A stretch of 64,000 nt of DNA from contig CM048852.1 in the NCBI GenBank assembly GCA_026545225.1, positions 8,542,501-8,606,500 of the forward strand. Direction: 5' to 3'. The notes below the pieces were generated by a model, which was given only the letters and a program-made list of their open reading frames with translations, did no database searches and was not told the origin of the DNA. A program made the translations under genes and the position numbers. Origin of the DNA: Cornus controversa. Lineage: Eukaryota > Streptophyta > Magnoliopsida > Cornales > Cornaceae. This document shows, one piece after another, positions 1 through 12,298 of this stretch (within the stretch, counting starts at the first letter, position 1; each line of letters begins with the position of its first letter).

Positions 1-1120
1 AGAGGACTATACCACCCTCACCATGTGCTTCCCAATGAATGAAGATGGATTCAAAATGCTCATATTAAACGTGCACATGCAATTCAAGTTAAGGTAGCAT
101 TTGATTCCCATGCTTGCACAATCTCTAAATCAAAGTCACATACTTTAACATGGAATATATCTCATATATTGCACATTTAATATCACTTATATTAGGAATT
201 AAAAATGCTTTCATATTCAAACATGTTTTCAAGACAATTCATCAAGCATATAAATGTCACCTTCACAATTACACATGAATACACATAATTCCTTCACAAT
301 TCGACCTTAACATGCTTATATAATTATCTAAGGCATTTATAAACATGTAATTACATTATTTAGCATTGATAATTCATTAAGTAGTATAATCTAGCATGCT
401 TATTAAACCTTGAAAGATATCTAATTATATCTACATAACCAATTGGTTGCCACAACAACTAATATACTCACAAAAATATCAGATTCTATAGGTTAGGCAT
501 CCCTACCATAATTTGGAAGAGCTTCCAAATGATTTCTCCAATTCCTTATAGAAATTCAACTTTCTTTGAATTCAATTTCAGACGGATCAAACTCAAGCCC
601 TTAATGCGTAGACCAACTCTTCCTTCTTTGGTGCCTTCCAATTATGGACCTAATTCCCTCAAATTCAATGGTGAAGGGAAAAAGAACATTTAGAGATATA
701 TCTATATGCATATTGCTCTCTCACAGCTACTGGAGAATGAGAAAGGAATTGTTGAATTCTCTACTTTACTATTTATAAACCTAGTTGTCATATTTACAAA
801 AATGTCACTAGTCTTTCACTAAACCTTCCTGGACTTCATAGCAAATCAAATATTTTATTTAAGCTACTCTCAAAATTTGGTGCCATTCTGACATTTTTGA
901 ATTTTCTGAGCCCATGGGACCCGCGGTGCCCACTTGACCCAAAAGAGTCAACTTTTGCCAAACTTTTCCAAAAGTTCACTAAACATATATAGAAGTCCCC
1001 AATCATGTATTTTACATTTAAAAATATTAATAATTATTTAAATCATTTATATGCATTTAAATAAAATAAAAAGAAAACCGGTCAAAAATGGTCACGATTT
1101 TTATAACATATCTAATCCAT
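1..1120 (-). repeat. Ty3/gypsy LTR block (partial)
   Basis: The block is the reverse complement of the LTR body at 19104-20960. Both share the AACCAATTGGTT palindrome region, the 'accatttttgg' start block and the long AT-rich middle. It also matches 21975-23307 in the same orientation. The LTR start (read on the minus strand, 'gtgaccatttttgaccgg') lies near 1090-1120. The block runs off the left edge of the window, so its other end is unknown. No coding sequence was seen. The family assignment rests on the copy at 21975-23307, which directly follows a gypsy pol end. Confidence 0.7.
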
Positions 1121-1225
1121 TCACATAATAAATAATTATACATACATGTGAGCTCCACTTCAGCTCAATTGGCATTCTAGTACCTCGTGCCAAGACAATT
1201 CTAAATATATAAGTATTGTGTGCAA
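1121..1225. other. Short AT-rich spacer between LTR elements
   Basis: This is AT-rich sequence between the gypsy LTR block and the Athila-type LTR. No gene or clear repeat was seen. Confidence 0.4.
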
Positions 1226-2153
1226 TGATCGGCGTTAAATGCTACGCATTCTAGCCTCTTAATTTGCATATTTTATTCTTTTAGGGATAGTTTATTTGTA
1301 ATTTAACTTATTTTTAGTATTTTTTGTATTTTTAGGGCCTTAATGATTATTTCAGTTAAAACCATGATTTTGGGCTTTTAAAGATGACATTCAAGAGGAT
1401 TATATGAAGCCTACATCAAATGGATCCATTCAACTCCATATCTTAACTCAAATCAGTCCAAGCATGTGGCACAAGAGAATTATAACTGTTTAAGGGTATT
1501 ACGGGCCTGAGTCTAATTCTACGCGTAATATAGTTTTAATCCCGCTTTGTAAAATGGCCCTGAACTCTTATTTTTGAGGGTTATATTGACTCAATTCTTA
1601 AGATGGTTAAATGAAATTCGATTCTGGACACTTCTGTATTTCACGTAAATTTTATGAATAGGACTTCTACTGGGTCAAACTTTCGGCTGAAATTTAGCAG
1701 AAAAACTCACCTAATTAGGGCCTACAGGAAAACCTTAATTGTCTCCTAATTACATAGGGACACTTCATATTCTCTTGGGGTTTAAAGTGGCAAATTGGAG
1801 GCTGTATTGGGGGGACTTTTGGATAGAAGAACCATTGGAGAATAAGGTCTTGCTTGTATTCCATGAAGATAATGCATTCTTCCTCAATATTTAAAGCAGT
1901 TTCTTATACCATGAGCGACTAGTTCATCCACTAGGATTATGATGTAGCGCTAACTAAGCATCAATGGTTTGATTGTTCTAATTATTGAAAAATTTTGTAT
2001 TCATGCATAGATTATGTAATTTAGAGGATTCTTCTTATAGAATTGAGCAATAAAAGTCTTACAAATTCAGTTTCAATGATTTGTTATCCTGTCTTAGATA
2101 CTAATTATTGTTATTGAACTCAATCTCTCTTATTTTCTGTTATTATAAGAGTG
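1226..2153 (+). repeat. 5' LTR of Athila-type element A (3'-truncated)
   Basis: It aligns to 9013-9925 from TGATCGGCGTTAAATG through the 'ttattttctg' tract. It then stops near 2153, where sequence reads directly into gag. The missing LTR end and leader point to an internal deletion after insertion. Confidence 0.8.
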
Positions 2154-3590
2154 ATTGTTCCTAATGCTGCTGAGGAAAGGGCGAGACTATTCAAGGACTA
2201 CTATGTTACTGAGACCTATACTTCACTAGTCGATTTTCAACTGCCTAATGTCACAGCACAGAACTATGAGATCAAGTCCAGCATTATTCAGATGTTACCA
2301 TCTTATTATGGGCCGACTCAAGAAGACCCTTACAAACATCTAAATGAATTCATAAAAGTATGCTCAATTACCAAAATTCATAATTTCTCTAAAGATGCTT
2401 CAAGATGAGACTTTTTCCATTCTCCTTGAAGGACAAAGCAAATTATTGGTTCAACTCTCTACCAGCAGGTTCTATCACAACTTGGACTCAAATGCAACAT
2501 GAGTTCCTCAAGAAGTATTTTCTGATAGGGAAGACCAATCTATTCAAACGTGCTATCACTGGTTTCTCCCAACATAAGGGGGAACATTTCTATGAGATAT
2601 GGGAAAGATTCAAGGACTTTTTTAGGAAGTGTCCTCATCATTAGGTTTCTAAGTGGCAACTAGTGCAGAGTTTTCATAAAGGGCTAACAGAAGCCAACAG
2701 ACAGATGGTTGATGCCTCGTGTGGGGGTACTTTTATATTGAAGAGTGAAGAGGAAGCATAGACTTTGTTCAAAAATCTCAGTGACAACTCCTTACAACAT
2801 GTGTTTTCCACTCGATCTAGCAGACCTGCCATTACAAGGAAGACTGATGGTATTTTTGAGGTTGGTGCCACAAAATCTATGCCAACCAATATTGATTTGA
2901 TTGCACAAGAAGTAACAGCAATTATAGTTACCAGTCAAGCTCCTTCTATTTAAAATTCTTTAATGCTAGGCCCTTGTGATTTTTCCTCCAATCCTATGCA
3001 TAATATGACCAATTGTCCTTTAGCTAGGTAATTTTCTAATTTTTAACCTTAGCAAGTCCAAGCTACATTCACTAGACCAATGAATCCTCCACGTGGTAAT
3101 ACTTACAATCCAACATGGAGGAATTATCCTGGTTTTTCTTACAGTAATCAAGGAGCAACACTGCAACAAACATATCAGCCTAGGAACTATATACCTCAAT
3201 AGCCATATCAAGCACAAGTTCCTATGCCACAAAGAAATTTTGCTTTTGTAAAGAATGTGATGAGTGCCTTGGTGAGACTTGACAAGATACATTCTAAACT
3301 TGAGAAGCTCAACTCTATTGTTGAAACAGTGTAAACTATAGCTCAACTGGTGGATTCTCATTCTTAGTCAATTGCCAAACTCGAATCTCAGTTTGGACAA
3401 CTTACTAATGCTTTGAGTAAAAGAGAAGAAGAGAAAATCCCTAGTCAACCAGTTACTAATCCTAGAGGCATGCATGCTTCCTCAAGTAATCCACACCATG
3501 AGCAGGTTCAAGCCATCACCACTTTAAGAAGTGGGAAAGCAATTGACAATAAGGTGGGAGAGAAGGAAGATGAAGAAAAAAAATGATCAC
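2151..3590 (+). pseudogene. Athila-type gag (broken)
   Basis: This is the capsid/nucleocapsid polyprotein region. Frame pieces 2151-2408 and 2405-2644 form the retrotransposon gag core (PF03732-like: 'YKHLNEF', 'LKDKANYWFNSLP', 'HEFLKKYF'). They are joined by an apparent 1-bp deletion near 2406. Reading continues through in-frame stops near 2643 and 2759. Around 3200-3370 there are more stops in positions where related frames would read Gln (CAG or CAA to TAG or TAA). The end carries the Athila-like 'AITTLRSGK' motif near 3513-3540. The gag start is missing. Not functional. Confidence 0.8.
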
Positions 3591-3842
3591 AAGTCCAAGT
3601 GCTGTAAATTCATATGAGCCTAAGGCTCCCTTCCCATAAAGTTTTCTTGAAGCATCCAAGTTGGGAAAGCAAGGGACAAGCTGCATGACATGATGGAAGT
3701 TTTTAGACAAGTGAAGATTAATCTACCACTCATTGATGCCATCAAATAGATTCCTCCTTATGCCAAATTTTTGAAGGACTTGTGCACTCAGAAAAGGCAT
3801 TCTAATAGTCATGTGCCAAAGAAGGTAATGCTACCATAACAA

Positions 3843-4330
3843 GTGAGTTCTATAATCCAACATTGCACTGATCTCAAGTACAAAGATCCTGGTGCTCCAA
3901 CTATCCGATGCATTATTGGGGAGCACCATGTTGATAAAACTCTTCTTAATTTCGGTGCAAGTGTAAACTTGATGCCTTATTCAATCTACTTACAGTTGCG
4001 CGTGGGAGAATTGAAGCCTACCTCGATGGTATTGCAATTTTTAGAGAGACCGACAAAGTAACCATGAGGGATTGTCAAAGATGTGCTCATTAAAGTGGAC
4101 AAGTTCTACTTTCTAATTAATTTCATTGTGCTTAACACTGAGCCAGTACACAATCCAAGGAGGTGCATTCCAGTCATCCTTGGTCGACATTTCTTAGCTA
4201 CTGCAAATGCTTGTTAAAATTGTAGGTCAAGATCATGGATATCTCATTTGGTAACATGAAGGTCAAACTTAATACTTTTAATGCTGTTGAAAACCATCCA
4301 GATCAGACTAATATTTTCTTTATAGATTAT
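3843..4330 (+). pseudogene. Retrotransposon aspartic protease region (broken)
   Basis: The frame from 3843 contains 'LLNFGASVNLMPYS', the retropepsin active-site box, followed by 'VILGRHFLATANA' near 4165-4210. In Athila-type proteases the box normally reads LLD-x-GA. Here the catalytic Asp codon reads Asn (AAT), so the enzyme would be inactive even without the stops at 4059 and about 4214. Downstream is the remnant of the protease/RT linker, which runs to the deletion that removed RT. Confidence 0.78.
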
Positions 4331-4440
4331 GTGGAAGAGTGTGAGTCTCAAGTTGAAATAGAGATTTAAGAGAAGAAAAAAGAAAATAATGTGGTATAAG
4401 ATCGATTATATCAGATCATAATAAAGTCTGGGTGTGCTAA

Positions 4441-5785
4441 ACTGCCTATCTATGAGTCACTTCGGGACGAGCAACTATTTGGAGTGTCTGATGACTTGCT
4501 ACGCTGGTATGCAGATATTGTAAATTATTTGGCCACCGAGAAATGCCACAAGGCGAGACCAAGCGAGAGCATGACAGATTCTTCTCTAAATTCATCATTA
4601 TTTTTGGGAGGATCCTGAATTGTTCAAGTATTGTCCAGATAGATTATTTGTCGGTGTGTCCCAGACTATGAGTTCCAAGATGTTCTTAAGTTCTGCCATT
4701 TCTTTAGCATGTGGAGGTCATTTAAGGATAAGAAAGACGGTGAAAAAAGTACTTCAATGTGGGTTTTTTTGGCCTTCTTTATTTCATGATGCCAATGCCT
4801 TTTGCAAAAATTGTGATCATTGTCAGAGATTGGGATCAATGTCTAGGCAGGATATGATGTCGATGAGCCCCATTCTAGTGGTGGAGATTTTTGATGTCTG
4901 GGGAATTGATTTCATGGGAACTTTTCCACCTTCCTTTGGCTATGAGTATATTCTTGTAGGTGTGGATTATGTTTCCAAATGGGTGGAGGCTATGGTAACT
5001 CAAACCAATGATCATAAGGTAGTTATCAAATTCATACACAAAAATACTTTCAGTCGATTCGAAATTCATCGAGCTTTGATCAGTGATGGTGATTCCCACT
5101 TTTATAATAAATTCTTGAGGGAATTGCTTGCTAAATATTTTGTGACACATAAAGTGGCAACCTTGTATCATCCTCAGATGAGTGGGCAAGTGGAGCTGTC
5201 CAATCGAGAAATCAGTACATTTTAGAGAAGACGGTGAGACTAGATAGAAGGGATTGGTCATTGCAGTTAAGTGAAGCACTGTGGGCATATCGAGTTGCTT
5301 ACAAGACTCCTATTGGTATGTCACCATATCGGTTGGTCTATAGGAAGGCATGTCATCTTCCAGTAAAAATTGAGCATAAGGCACTTTGGGTAATCCGAAA
5401 GTTGAACTTTGATACAAAGAGGGCTGGAGAAGAGAAAAAGTTACAGCTGAATGAATTGGTAGAGTTCAGACGTGATGCTTATGAAAGTTCACGCATTTAT
5501 AAAGAGAGGACAAAGGTGTTCCATGATAAACATATCTCACAAAAGTCCTTCTCTCCATGTGATAAAGTGTGGCTCTTTAATTCAAAATTTTTATTATTTC
5601 CAGGGAAGTTACATTCAAGGTGGGATGGACCATTCCAAGTAATTTCAATTTTTCCTCATGGTGCTGTGGAAATTCAGAGTTTGAAAGATAATACTTTGAT
5701 GAAGGTTAATGGGAAAAGATTGAAATATTGTGTAGAAGGAGTTATGGAGTCCATCGACTTGATAGATCCCGTCTATTTTACTTGA
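4441..5785 (+). pseudogene. Athila-type integrase (frameshifted, core residues kept)
   Basis: The region starts with the end of RNase H ('DEQLFGVSDDLL', 'WYADIVNYL'). It then reads an integrase from about 4620. The zinc-binding segment includes '[11 protein letters not shown]'. The catalytic triad is visible: Asp in 'GIDFMG', Asp in 'LISDGDSHF' and Glu in '[10 protein letters not shown]'. The C-terminal part follows at 5234-5785 ('EALWAYRVAYKTP', 'GKLHSRWDGPF'). The two frames join at about 5210, where one base is missing ('NREI' then 'YILEKT'). RT should precede this region but is absent. Confidence 0.85.
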
Positions 5786-6059
5786 TCCTTTCGGAGAGAT
5801 GATCGTCGCCTATGGACGTTAACTGTAGGGGTTGTATGTATTTCTAACTTTTAGTCTCTTTAGTTTTCTTTTCTTTCAAATTTTAGTGCATGTTTTCTTA
5901 ATTTTTCTTTTAAATTTAGTTACGTTTTAATGCATTTTCTTTCAGTTTTTAATATTTTAGTTATTTCCAAGGGATGTCGAAAGGTGTATCGGGGTATTCA
6001 AACTCAAAATGGGTGAAAAGGTGAGGTCTTGGTCGACCTTAGGTGATCACAAGGCCAAA

Positions 6060-6225
6060 AATATGCTTCCCGATCGAACCATGGCGATAGAAGGTCAATA
6101 ACCTCTCAGTAGGGGGATCGATTGCCCTTTTTAAGGGAGGATCGATTGCCCCATAAAGATTTTTTACTTCCCAGGTAGCAGTTGGGCAATCGATTGCCCA
6201 ACCTTGGGGGGATCGATCACCCATC
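6060..6225. repeat. GATCGATTGCCC direct and inverted repeats
   Basis: GATCGATTGCCC occurs at about 6116 and 6139. A perfect palindrome (GGCAATCGATTGCC) lies at about 6186, and GATCGATC at about 6211. The cluster sits between the integrase and the extra ORF of element A, in otherwise non-coding sequence. Its role is unknown. Confidence 0.7.
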
Positions 6226-6279
6226 CTTGTGCATGCCAAGTGCTTGTTTTAATTCTTCAACCGCACTTTTTAATTCCAT

Positions 6280-7470
6280 ATGGCACCAAAGAGAGCAAAT
6301 AACCAAGGCGCGTCACAGCATGATCCAACAGCGATTACCTCTAGGCCCTGCCAAGAAGGAATACATAAGATATTTTCCCCAAGAGCTTTAAATGTTGAGG
6401 CAATGTTTGATATTGTAGAACTTTATGCTATGTTTTCTGAGACACAGTGGAGTATTTCTGAAATCCGTCATCATCAGGCTGCTGTAATTTTTGCTCCATC
6501 ATCCACCACCATATACCCGAGTCTCGTCAAAGTATTTTACCAGAACTTGATGCTGAAACCTAATAAGCAGGGAATTCTTATTTATACGGTAAATGGGACA
6601 TAAGTTCGTGTTCATATGTCAACCATTGCCACTGTCATAGGTTGTCGTCATGAATGCCCAACAAATTTAACCGAAATCTACACTCATTTACCTGATGATC
6701 TTTCGGTGGATAATTTGGTTGCACGGTTGTGTGCTAACCAATTTTTTAAGCCAAAGCATAATGCCGTTTCTAAATCCTCTATGCCAAATCATTTATGGTT
6801 CCTTAATGCAGTACTATACAAGAATGTGTGTCCTATTGGCTACAAGATAGAGAGACGTCAAGAGTTCCTTAGAGCTTTGTATGCTATACACTTTGGGCAT
6901 TGGTTGTCATTTTCACAGATCATTTGGGGCCAGATTGAGAAATTTTATTTGAAGGTCGTGGCAAAGGCACCAAACAGTGCAAGTGACTGGGAATTCCCAT
7001 TCCCTACTCTTATTCACCATTTGCTCACTACACAAAGGTACGAAGCTGATGAGGATGAGCTTTCTTTTCCAAGAAATATTCACTATGGCACACATGACTA
7101 GAATATGAGTCATTCACATATGTACCAGAGAGTCATAGCTATGCTAGGTGAAGTATCCAGGCTGGCCTAGAGAGGAGAGGTTGTAGTAGTACCACCAGTG
7201 GAGGAGCCTAAAGAGGTGAAAGTTGAGGAAGGAGATGTCCATACATAATCTGGCAGATAGGATTATAGTCATCTAGAGGAGCAAATTACTGGGTTGACTA
7301 CCCAGTTTGGCACCTTACAAACTGAGGTATCCGTACAGTTTGGTGCTTTATGGACGGAGATAGCAGATTAGTACTGAGAGACTCACCAGGATCACAGAGA
7401 GATAAGGATGATGCTGCGTGCTTTGATGCGCAAGCGAACCTTGACCCAGATGCTCAGTCACCACCATATC
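6280..7470 (+). pseudogene. Athila-lineage extra ORF (putative plant transposon protein domain)
   Basis: ATG at 6280 opens a frame starting MAPKRANNQG. It continues after a stop at 6601-6603 into 6616-7101 ('LVARLCANQFFKP', 'FLNAVLYKNVCPIGYK', 'LRALYAIHFGHWLSF'). Position (3' of integrase), size and the domain resemble the extra ORF of Athila elements (PF20167-like). The tail to about 7470 holds several TAG codons where CAG is plausible, then a coiled-coil-like 'LEEQITGLTTQFGTLQTEV'. Its molecular function is not established. Confidence 0.65.
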
Positions 7471-9012
7471 CTTGATTTGGAGTTACCTATCTTATGTTTT
7501 TTTTTTTTAGTTTTTTTTTTCGGTATTTGGTTTTTTATTTATACAGTTTCAGTTTTAAAAAAAAAAGGGAATTTTTTTTTCTTTCTTACTTTCATTTTTC
7601 TGTTTCTTATTTATTTTTTGGTTGACGCATTTATGTTTGGGGGTGTGCTTGCAATACCTTCATGCTACTGGTTTCCTCTATTTTCTTGTCATTGCTCTCG
7701 TTTTCTGGTAATATCGTTATAACCCTTCTTTATGATTCTATTTGGTGTACATTGGGGACAATGTACAATTTAAGTTTGGGTGTGAGGCGATGCTTTTTTA
7801 TGTACTTTATTGCAATGGGAGAAATTTTAAAGAAATTCTTCTTGTTTTAGGATTTTTGGTTATTTTATTTTCTTAGTTTTTTATTTTTATTTTTTATTCT
7901 GTTTTTAGATAGGAAGTTTTTACATTTTTGAAGGGATTAGTATTTTATATAGGTGTTTAACTTGCAATTCTTGGGCAAATTTTAAATTTTTGGAAACTGT
8001 GGTTTGAATCTCATGGTTTAATCATGGTTTGCATTGACATGCTTTAGGATGATTGGTTTTAGTTTCCTCATATGCACAAACACACTAGCATATTCTTCTA
8101 AGGTATAAATTTTGGTTCTGAGTTGTTGGGTTACATATGCATGATAATAATTGATATCCCTTAAGAATGAGTAGCAATGATATGTTTTACTTGACTTTAA
8201 TGAAAAAAAAAATATATATATGATGAATAGCAAATTAATTTGATCATTTTCATGAGTAACCGGGCCTCTTGCCTCAATAAGTAGTGAGTGTTCATGTCAA
8301 AAGTGAAGGGGTGAGAAAAGATGAGCATTGGTTGTCTTGATTTGTAACCTGATTAATTCGAGTTATTAGGTTCTTCGGGGTGTCTTAACACCTAGTGCCC
8401 TAAAGTCATCTGGTTTAGGAGTCACTAACTGAAAGCTTGCTACACGGATCTTTCGAAAAGCTTAATAGGTCAAGACATTGCACAACCAATAAAGCAATGA
8501 AAAAAAAGTAATGTATTTATATTTAGAAGTATGAGTTCATTAAGGAGACCTAGTGAGTTGAAGGGGTATGTGACTTAAAATATTCGGAGCTGGGTTATGC
8601 CACATGAGATGATTGCTAGTTCACTTTTCACGAGGGAACTAGAGTTGGTTGCTTTGAGATGTGCTGATGTGAATTATGTGTGAGGACCATTGCTTTGAAT
8701 TATAGAATTTGAAAACTTAAAATTATTCTTGAATGCAAGTTTGTAACTATATATTGTAATCTTCTTCTTGACTAATGTTTAAATTAAAATTTTGAATGTT
8801 TGTAGGTAACATTTCTCAAAACCCTCATGAGACTATAACTCGTCCACTAGGGGGAACCTAGGGGATCAAAGGTTTGTTGCATATGCTAAATACAATCGTT
8901 TCTCCCACGAAAGTGGAGTTGGGTAGTTTAGTTAGTATTTAGTTAATTTCCTTTGTTTTAGTTTTATTTTGTTCTATTGCTAAGGGACTAGCAATATGTA
9001 ATTTTGGGGGTG
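7471..9012 (+). other. Non-coding 3' region of element A with polypurine tracts
   Basis: T-rich sequence without a credible gene. It contains two TTTGGGGGTGTG-like polypurine tracts, near 7633 and directly before the 3' LTR at 9003-9012. A 'ttggggacaatgt' block near 7752 is typical of this retroelement lineage. Confidence 0.6.
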
Positions 9013-10497
9013 TGATCGGCGTTAAATGTTACGCATTCTAGCCTCTTAATTTGCATATCTTATTCTCTTAGTGATAATTTATTTGTGATTTTACTTCGTT
9101 TTAGTGTTTTCTGTATTTTTAGGGCCTTAATGATTACTTTAGTTAAAGATGACATTCAAGAAAGTTATATGAAGCCTACATCAAATGGATCCATTTAACT
9201 ACATATCTCAACTCAAACTAGTCCAAGGAAGTGACCCAAGAGAATTATAATTGTTTAAGGGTATTACGGGCCTGAGTCCAATTCTGCGCGTAATACAGTT
9301 TTAAGGCCGTTTTGGAAAACAGCTAGTAACTCTTATATGGGTTGAACGAAATTCAATTCTGGACACTTTTCTATTTCATATAAATTTCGTGAATCAAAAT
9401 TCTACTGGGCTAAACTTTGGGCCGAAAGTCAGCCGAAAAACCCACCTGATTAGGGCCTGCGAGAAAACCCTAATTGTCTCCAAATTAGGTGGGGACACTT
9501 CATATTCTCTTGGAGTTTAAAGTGGCAAATTAAAGGTTGTATTGGGGGGACTTTTGGGAGACTTTTGGAGAACAACTTGTAGAGCTTTGGAGTGGAGAAC
9601 CATTAGAGAACAAGATTTTACGCGTATTCCATGAAGATGGTGCCTTCTTCCTCAACAGTTGAAGCAGTCGCTTCTACCATGAGCGGTTAGTTCATCCACT
9701 AGGTTTTTGATATAGCCCTAACTAAGCATCAATGGTTTGATTGTTCTAATTATTGGGGATTTTTGTATTCATGCATAGATTATGTAATTTGGAGGATTCT
9801 TCTTAAAGAATTGAGCAATAAAAGTCTTACAAATTCACTTTCAATGATTTCTTATCTTGTCTTAGATACTTGATTATTATTATTGAACTCAATCTCCCTT
9901 ATTTTCTGTGATTATGAGAATGATTATTACACGATGGTAATCACTGAATATTTCATTAAAAGCTTTGATAGATTATGCCTAGAGAAGATGCACCATACTG
10001 CACCCTAAAGTAGAGTAGTTAGGCAGATGGCCCATGCCAATCGAAGATAGTCCGTGACTTAGCCTTAATCATATGTTATCTTCTTGACAGATAAAGGTGA
10101 GCTTATAGCCACGGACACCACTTATGCATGATATAATTGCCCACAGTTAGTTCAATTGGTTATTGATTGTGAAGTTAGTGGTGAAGTCAATAACCCTAGA
10201 TTTATTTCATATTTTCTACAGTCTTTAATTTCTCTTGTTTTATTTTAATTGCTTCTTTAGTTATAAAAATTAGAATTATTTGCTTTAAAATTAAATTAGA
10301 ATTAATTTCGAACATCCAACTCAGTCAGACCAAAGTCCCTGAGGTTCGACATCCTTTCGATAGCCCTATTTTACAAGGAATTCATTCTATTGCGAAGTGG
10401 TAATTTAATTGATACACTTACCAACGAATCATGTAATTACATCCCCGTACAAGTTATTGGAATTCTCGAAGACTAACACTTGCTAAAAAATACAACA
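9013..10497 (+). repeat. 3' LTR of Athila-type element A
   Basis: It starts TGATCGGCGTTAAATG right after the polypurine tract and ends about 10497 (...TACAACA). Length is about 1.48 kb, which suits Athila LTRs. It is homologous to 1226-2153 over its first ~910 bp. The exact right end is uncertain because no target duplication was recognised. Confidence 0.75.
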
Positions 10498-11803
10498 AGG
10501 TAAGTTGGAGAATAGATTGGAGGGGTCACATTGGCCCCACTTAAAACTCAATCTCCTGAACTTGCCTAGACATGGTATTATTTTAACAGTATCATATATC
10601 CAAGAAATAACAACATCATTCATGAAGATGTCGCTCCAAAAAACTCATATATCTAAAATTAGGCTTTGTTATAATACTACAACTTAAACACGTGTACTAG
10701 AATAACAAAATAATAATCTCATTCAATCTGTTATGGGATTTACCATACTTACCATAGTGGGAGTAGGAATTGGGTCTCACATATAAAGGATCAATTATTA
10801 TCATAATTTAAAAAGCATTATTCACATAAAAAAAAAGAGATCCATATATAATCCAATGCAATTACTATGATTATAGCATGTCAATAATTGCAAGCGTCCA
10901 AAAAATAATTAGGATAAAGCTCTAGGACTATAAACACCATAAATAGGATCACCAAACAGATCTTTACGTGCCTCCAAGCGTGCGAGTGAGTCTTTTCCCT
11001 TTGGAATTTCATAATTTTTATCAAATAAAATTTGCTTTGTAAAAATTATGAAGATTTATAAAATTCAATTCCAAAGCTACTGAAAAAAATGGCATCCCAA
11101 ACAAAGCCCTACAGAGGCCTCACGCACCCCCACGCTCCACCAAGCGCTAGTGGGCACATGAATCTACATTCTATTTTTTTTTCAGTGCATCACCGCAGCG
11201 GGTGGTGCGTGGGACCCACGTGTCACCTTCCATATGTCCTTTTGTGCTTCCGAGATCATCACTATGATCGTCTCACTGTTCCCAAAAAGATGGTGCTTCT
11301 ATTGGTTTATTCCGAGCTTCCTAACTATGGGGATGAATTACACTCTCTCTCGGTGAAAGTGAAATATGAAAAAAACTGCTATATTTTTCATTTAACACCT
11401 ACAACCCGAAACTTCTCAGATGAATATCTCATAAACCGGACATCGAAAAATTGTAAATAATATATGCACGGAAAGGTTATGAAACAAGGAATATTTTCAT
11501 ATAATATTCATGCACCAAAACTCAATGATAAATGAGAGAAAGGCCTAGCAATTTTCTGTCATATCACCCTTATTTTATTTTTTAAAAATAAAATACTTGT
11601 AGATTTTGCTTAAAAAATTCAAATCTATATATTTGCATATAGGCTACAAGATACTGAAAATCAGCCTTATACGATGTCAATTTCATGAGAAATAATTTTT
11701 TATAAATTTTAAGCATACTTTTACATAATAAATTTGCAAATTTTATTCTAAGCATGCTTAAGAAAAATTAAGCAAACAACAAGCATTATAGCTCTGATAC
11801 CAA
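10498..11803 (-). other. Non-coding retroelement-like DNA left of a copia PBS
   Basis: No gene was recognised. The right end abuts a Ty1/copia primer-binding site and LTR (11804-12298), so part of it is probably that element's internal leader, read on the minus strand. The open frame at 11089-11460 has no recognisable domain and is treated as chance. Confidence 0.4.
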
Positions 11804-12298
11804 TGTAAGAAAAGCAATCTTATATAATTGAAATATTTGATTACCTCTTGTAGACCAAAATAGCGAAAGCAAATGAATCGGTAGCTTGTGTTACGAGCTG
11901 TCCCTACAGCAACGTGATCCTCTTCCTCGTCAATAGAGCGACTACTAGAGTCCTCTATATATATTCCATAATCCAAGTCCTATTAGTTGATGGTGACCAA
12001 AGAGAGATTTTCAGATAGAGAGAGAACTCAAAATAGAGAGACAACAGAAGGAAAAATACCTGAGGGAAAACTCAGAGAGAATTATATATTTCAATCGTCA
12101 TTTTTCTTCTTCCTTCTTCCCTTTTATAAAGATTATGCATCTCATAATCCAAGATGCATCGATATCTACTCAATCCACTTAGTTAGGTAGATATGTTTTG
12201 CTTCATATAGGAGTCTATAGTGGATGAACCACTTAATGGGGGATAACGTATTATCTACACCCATTATCTTATACATAAAAATAAAATAAAATAAAACA
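11804..12298 (-). mobile_element. Ty1/copia-type 5' LTR with PBS
   Basis: The 495-bp LTR runs (plus strand) from TGTAAGAAAAGC to ...TAAAACA. On the minus strand it therefore starts TGTTTTATTTT and ends ...CTTTTCTTACA. Immediately internal (11791-11803) is the complement of TGGTATCAGAGC, the initiator tRNA-Met primer-binding site usual in copia elements. The right edge cuts the FRS reading frame at about 12298, so the element inserted into that gene. No matching 3' LTR was found to the left. Confidence 0.75.

Larger units (their letters stand above)
1226..10497 (+). mobile_element. Athila-type Ty3/gypsy retrotransposon A, degenerate
   Basis: Two direct LTR copies both start TGATCGGCGTTAAATG, at 1226 and at 9013. 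Between them lie gag, protease, integrase and an extra ORF in Athila order, all on the plus strand. RT and most of RNase H are missing between about 4.36 and 4.47 kb. The 5' LTR lacks roughly its last 570 bp, and with them the primer-binding site and gag start. A polypurine tract (TTTTGGGGGTG) abuts the 3' LTR. The LTR copies differ by many substitutions and indels, which suggests an old insertion. No clean target duplication was found, so the outer ends are approximate. Confidence 0.88.

Noticed and set aside
11089-11460. 123-codon plus-strand frame as a host gene
   Set aside because: No recognisable domain, and it lies in DNA next to a copia primer-binding site. Probably chance within retroelement sequence.
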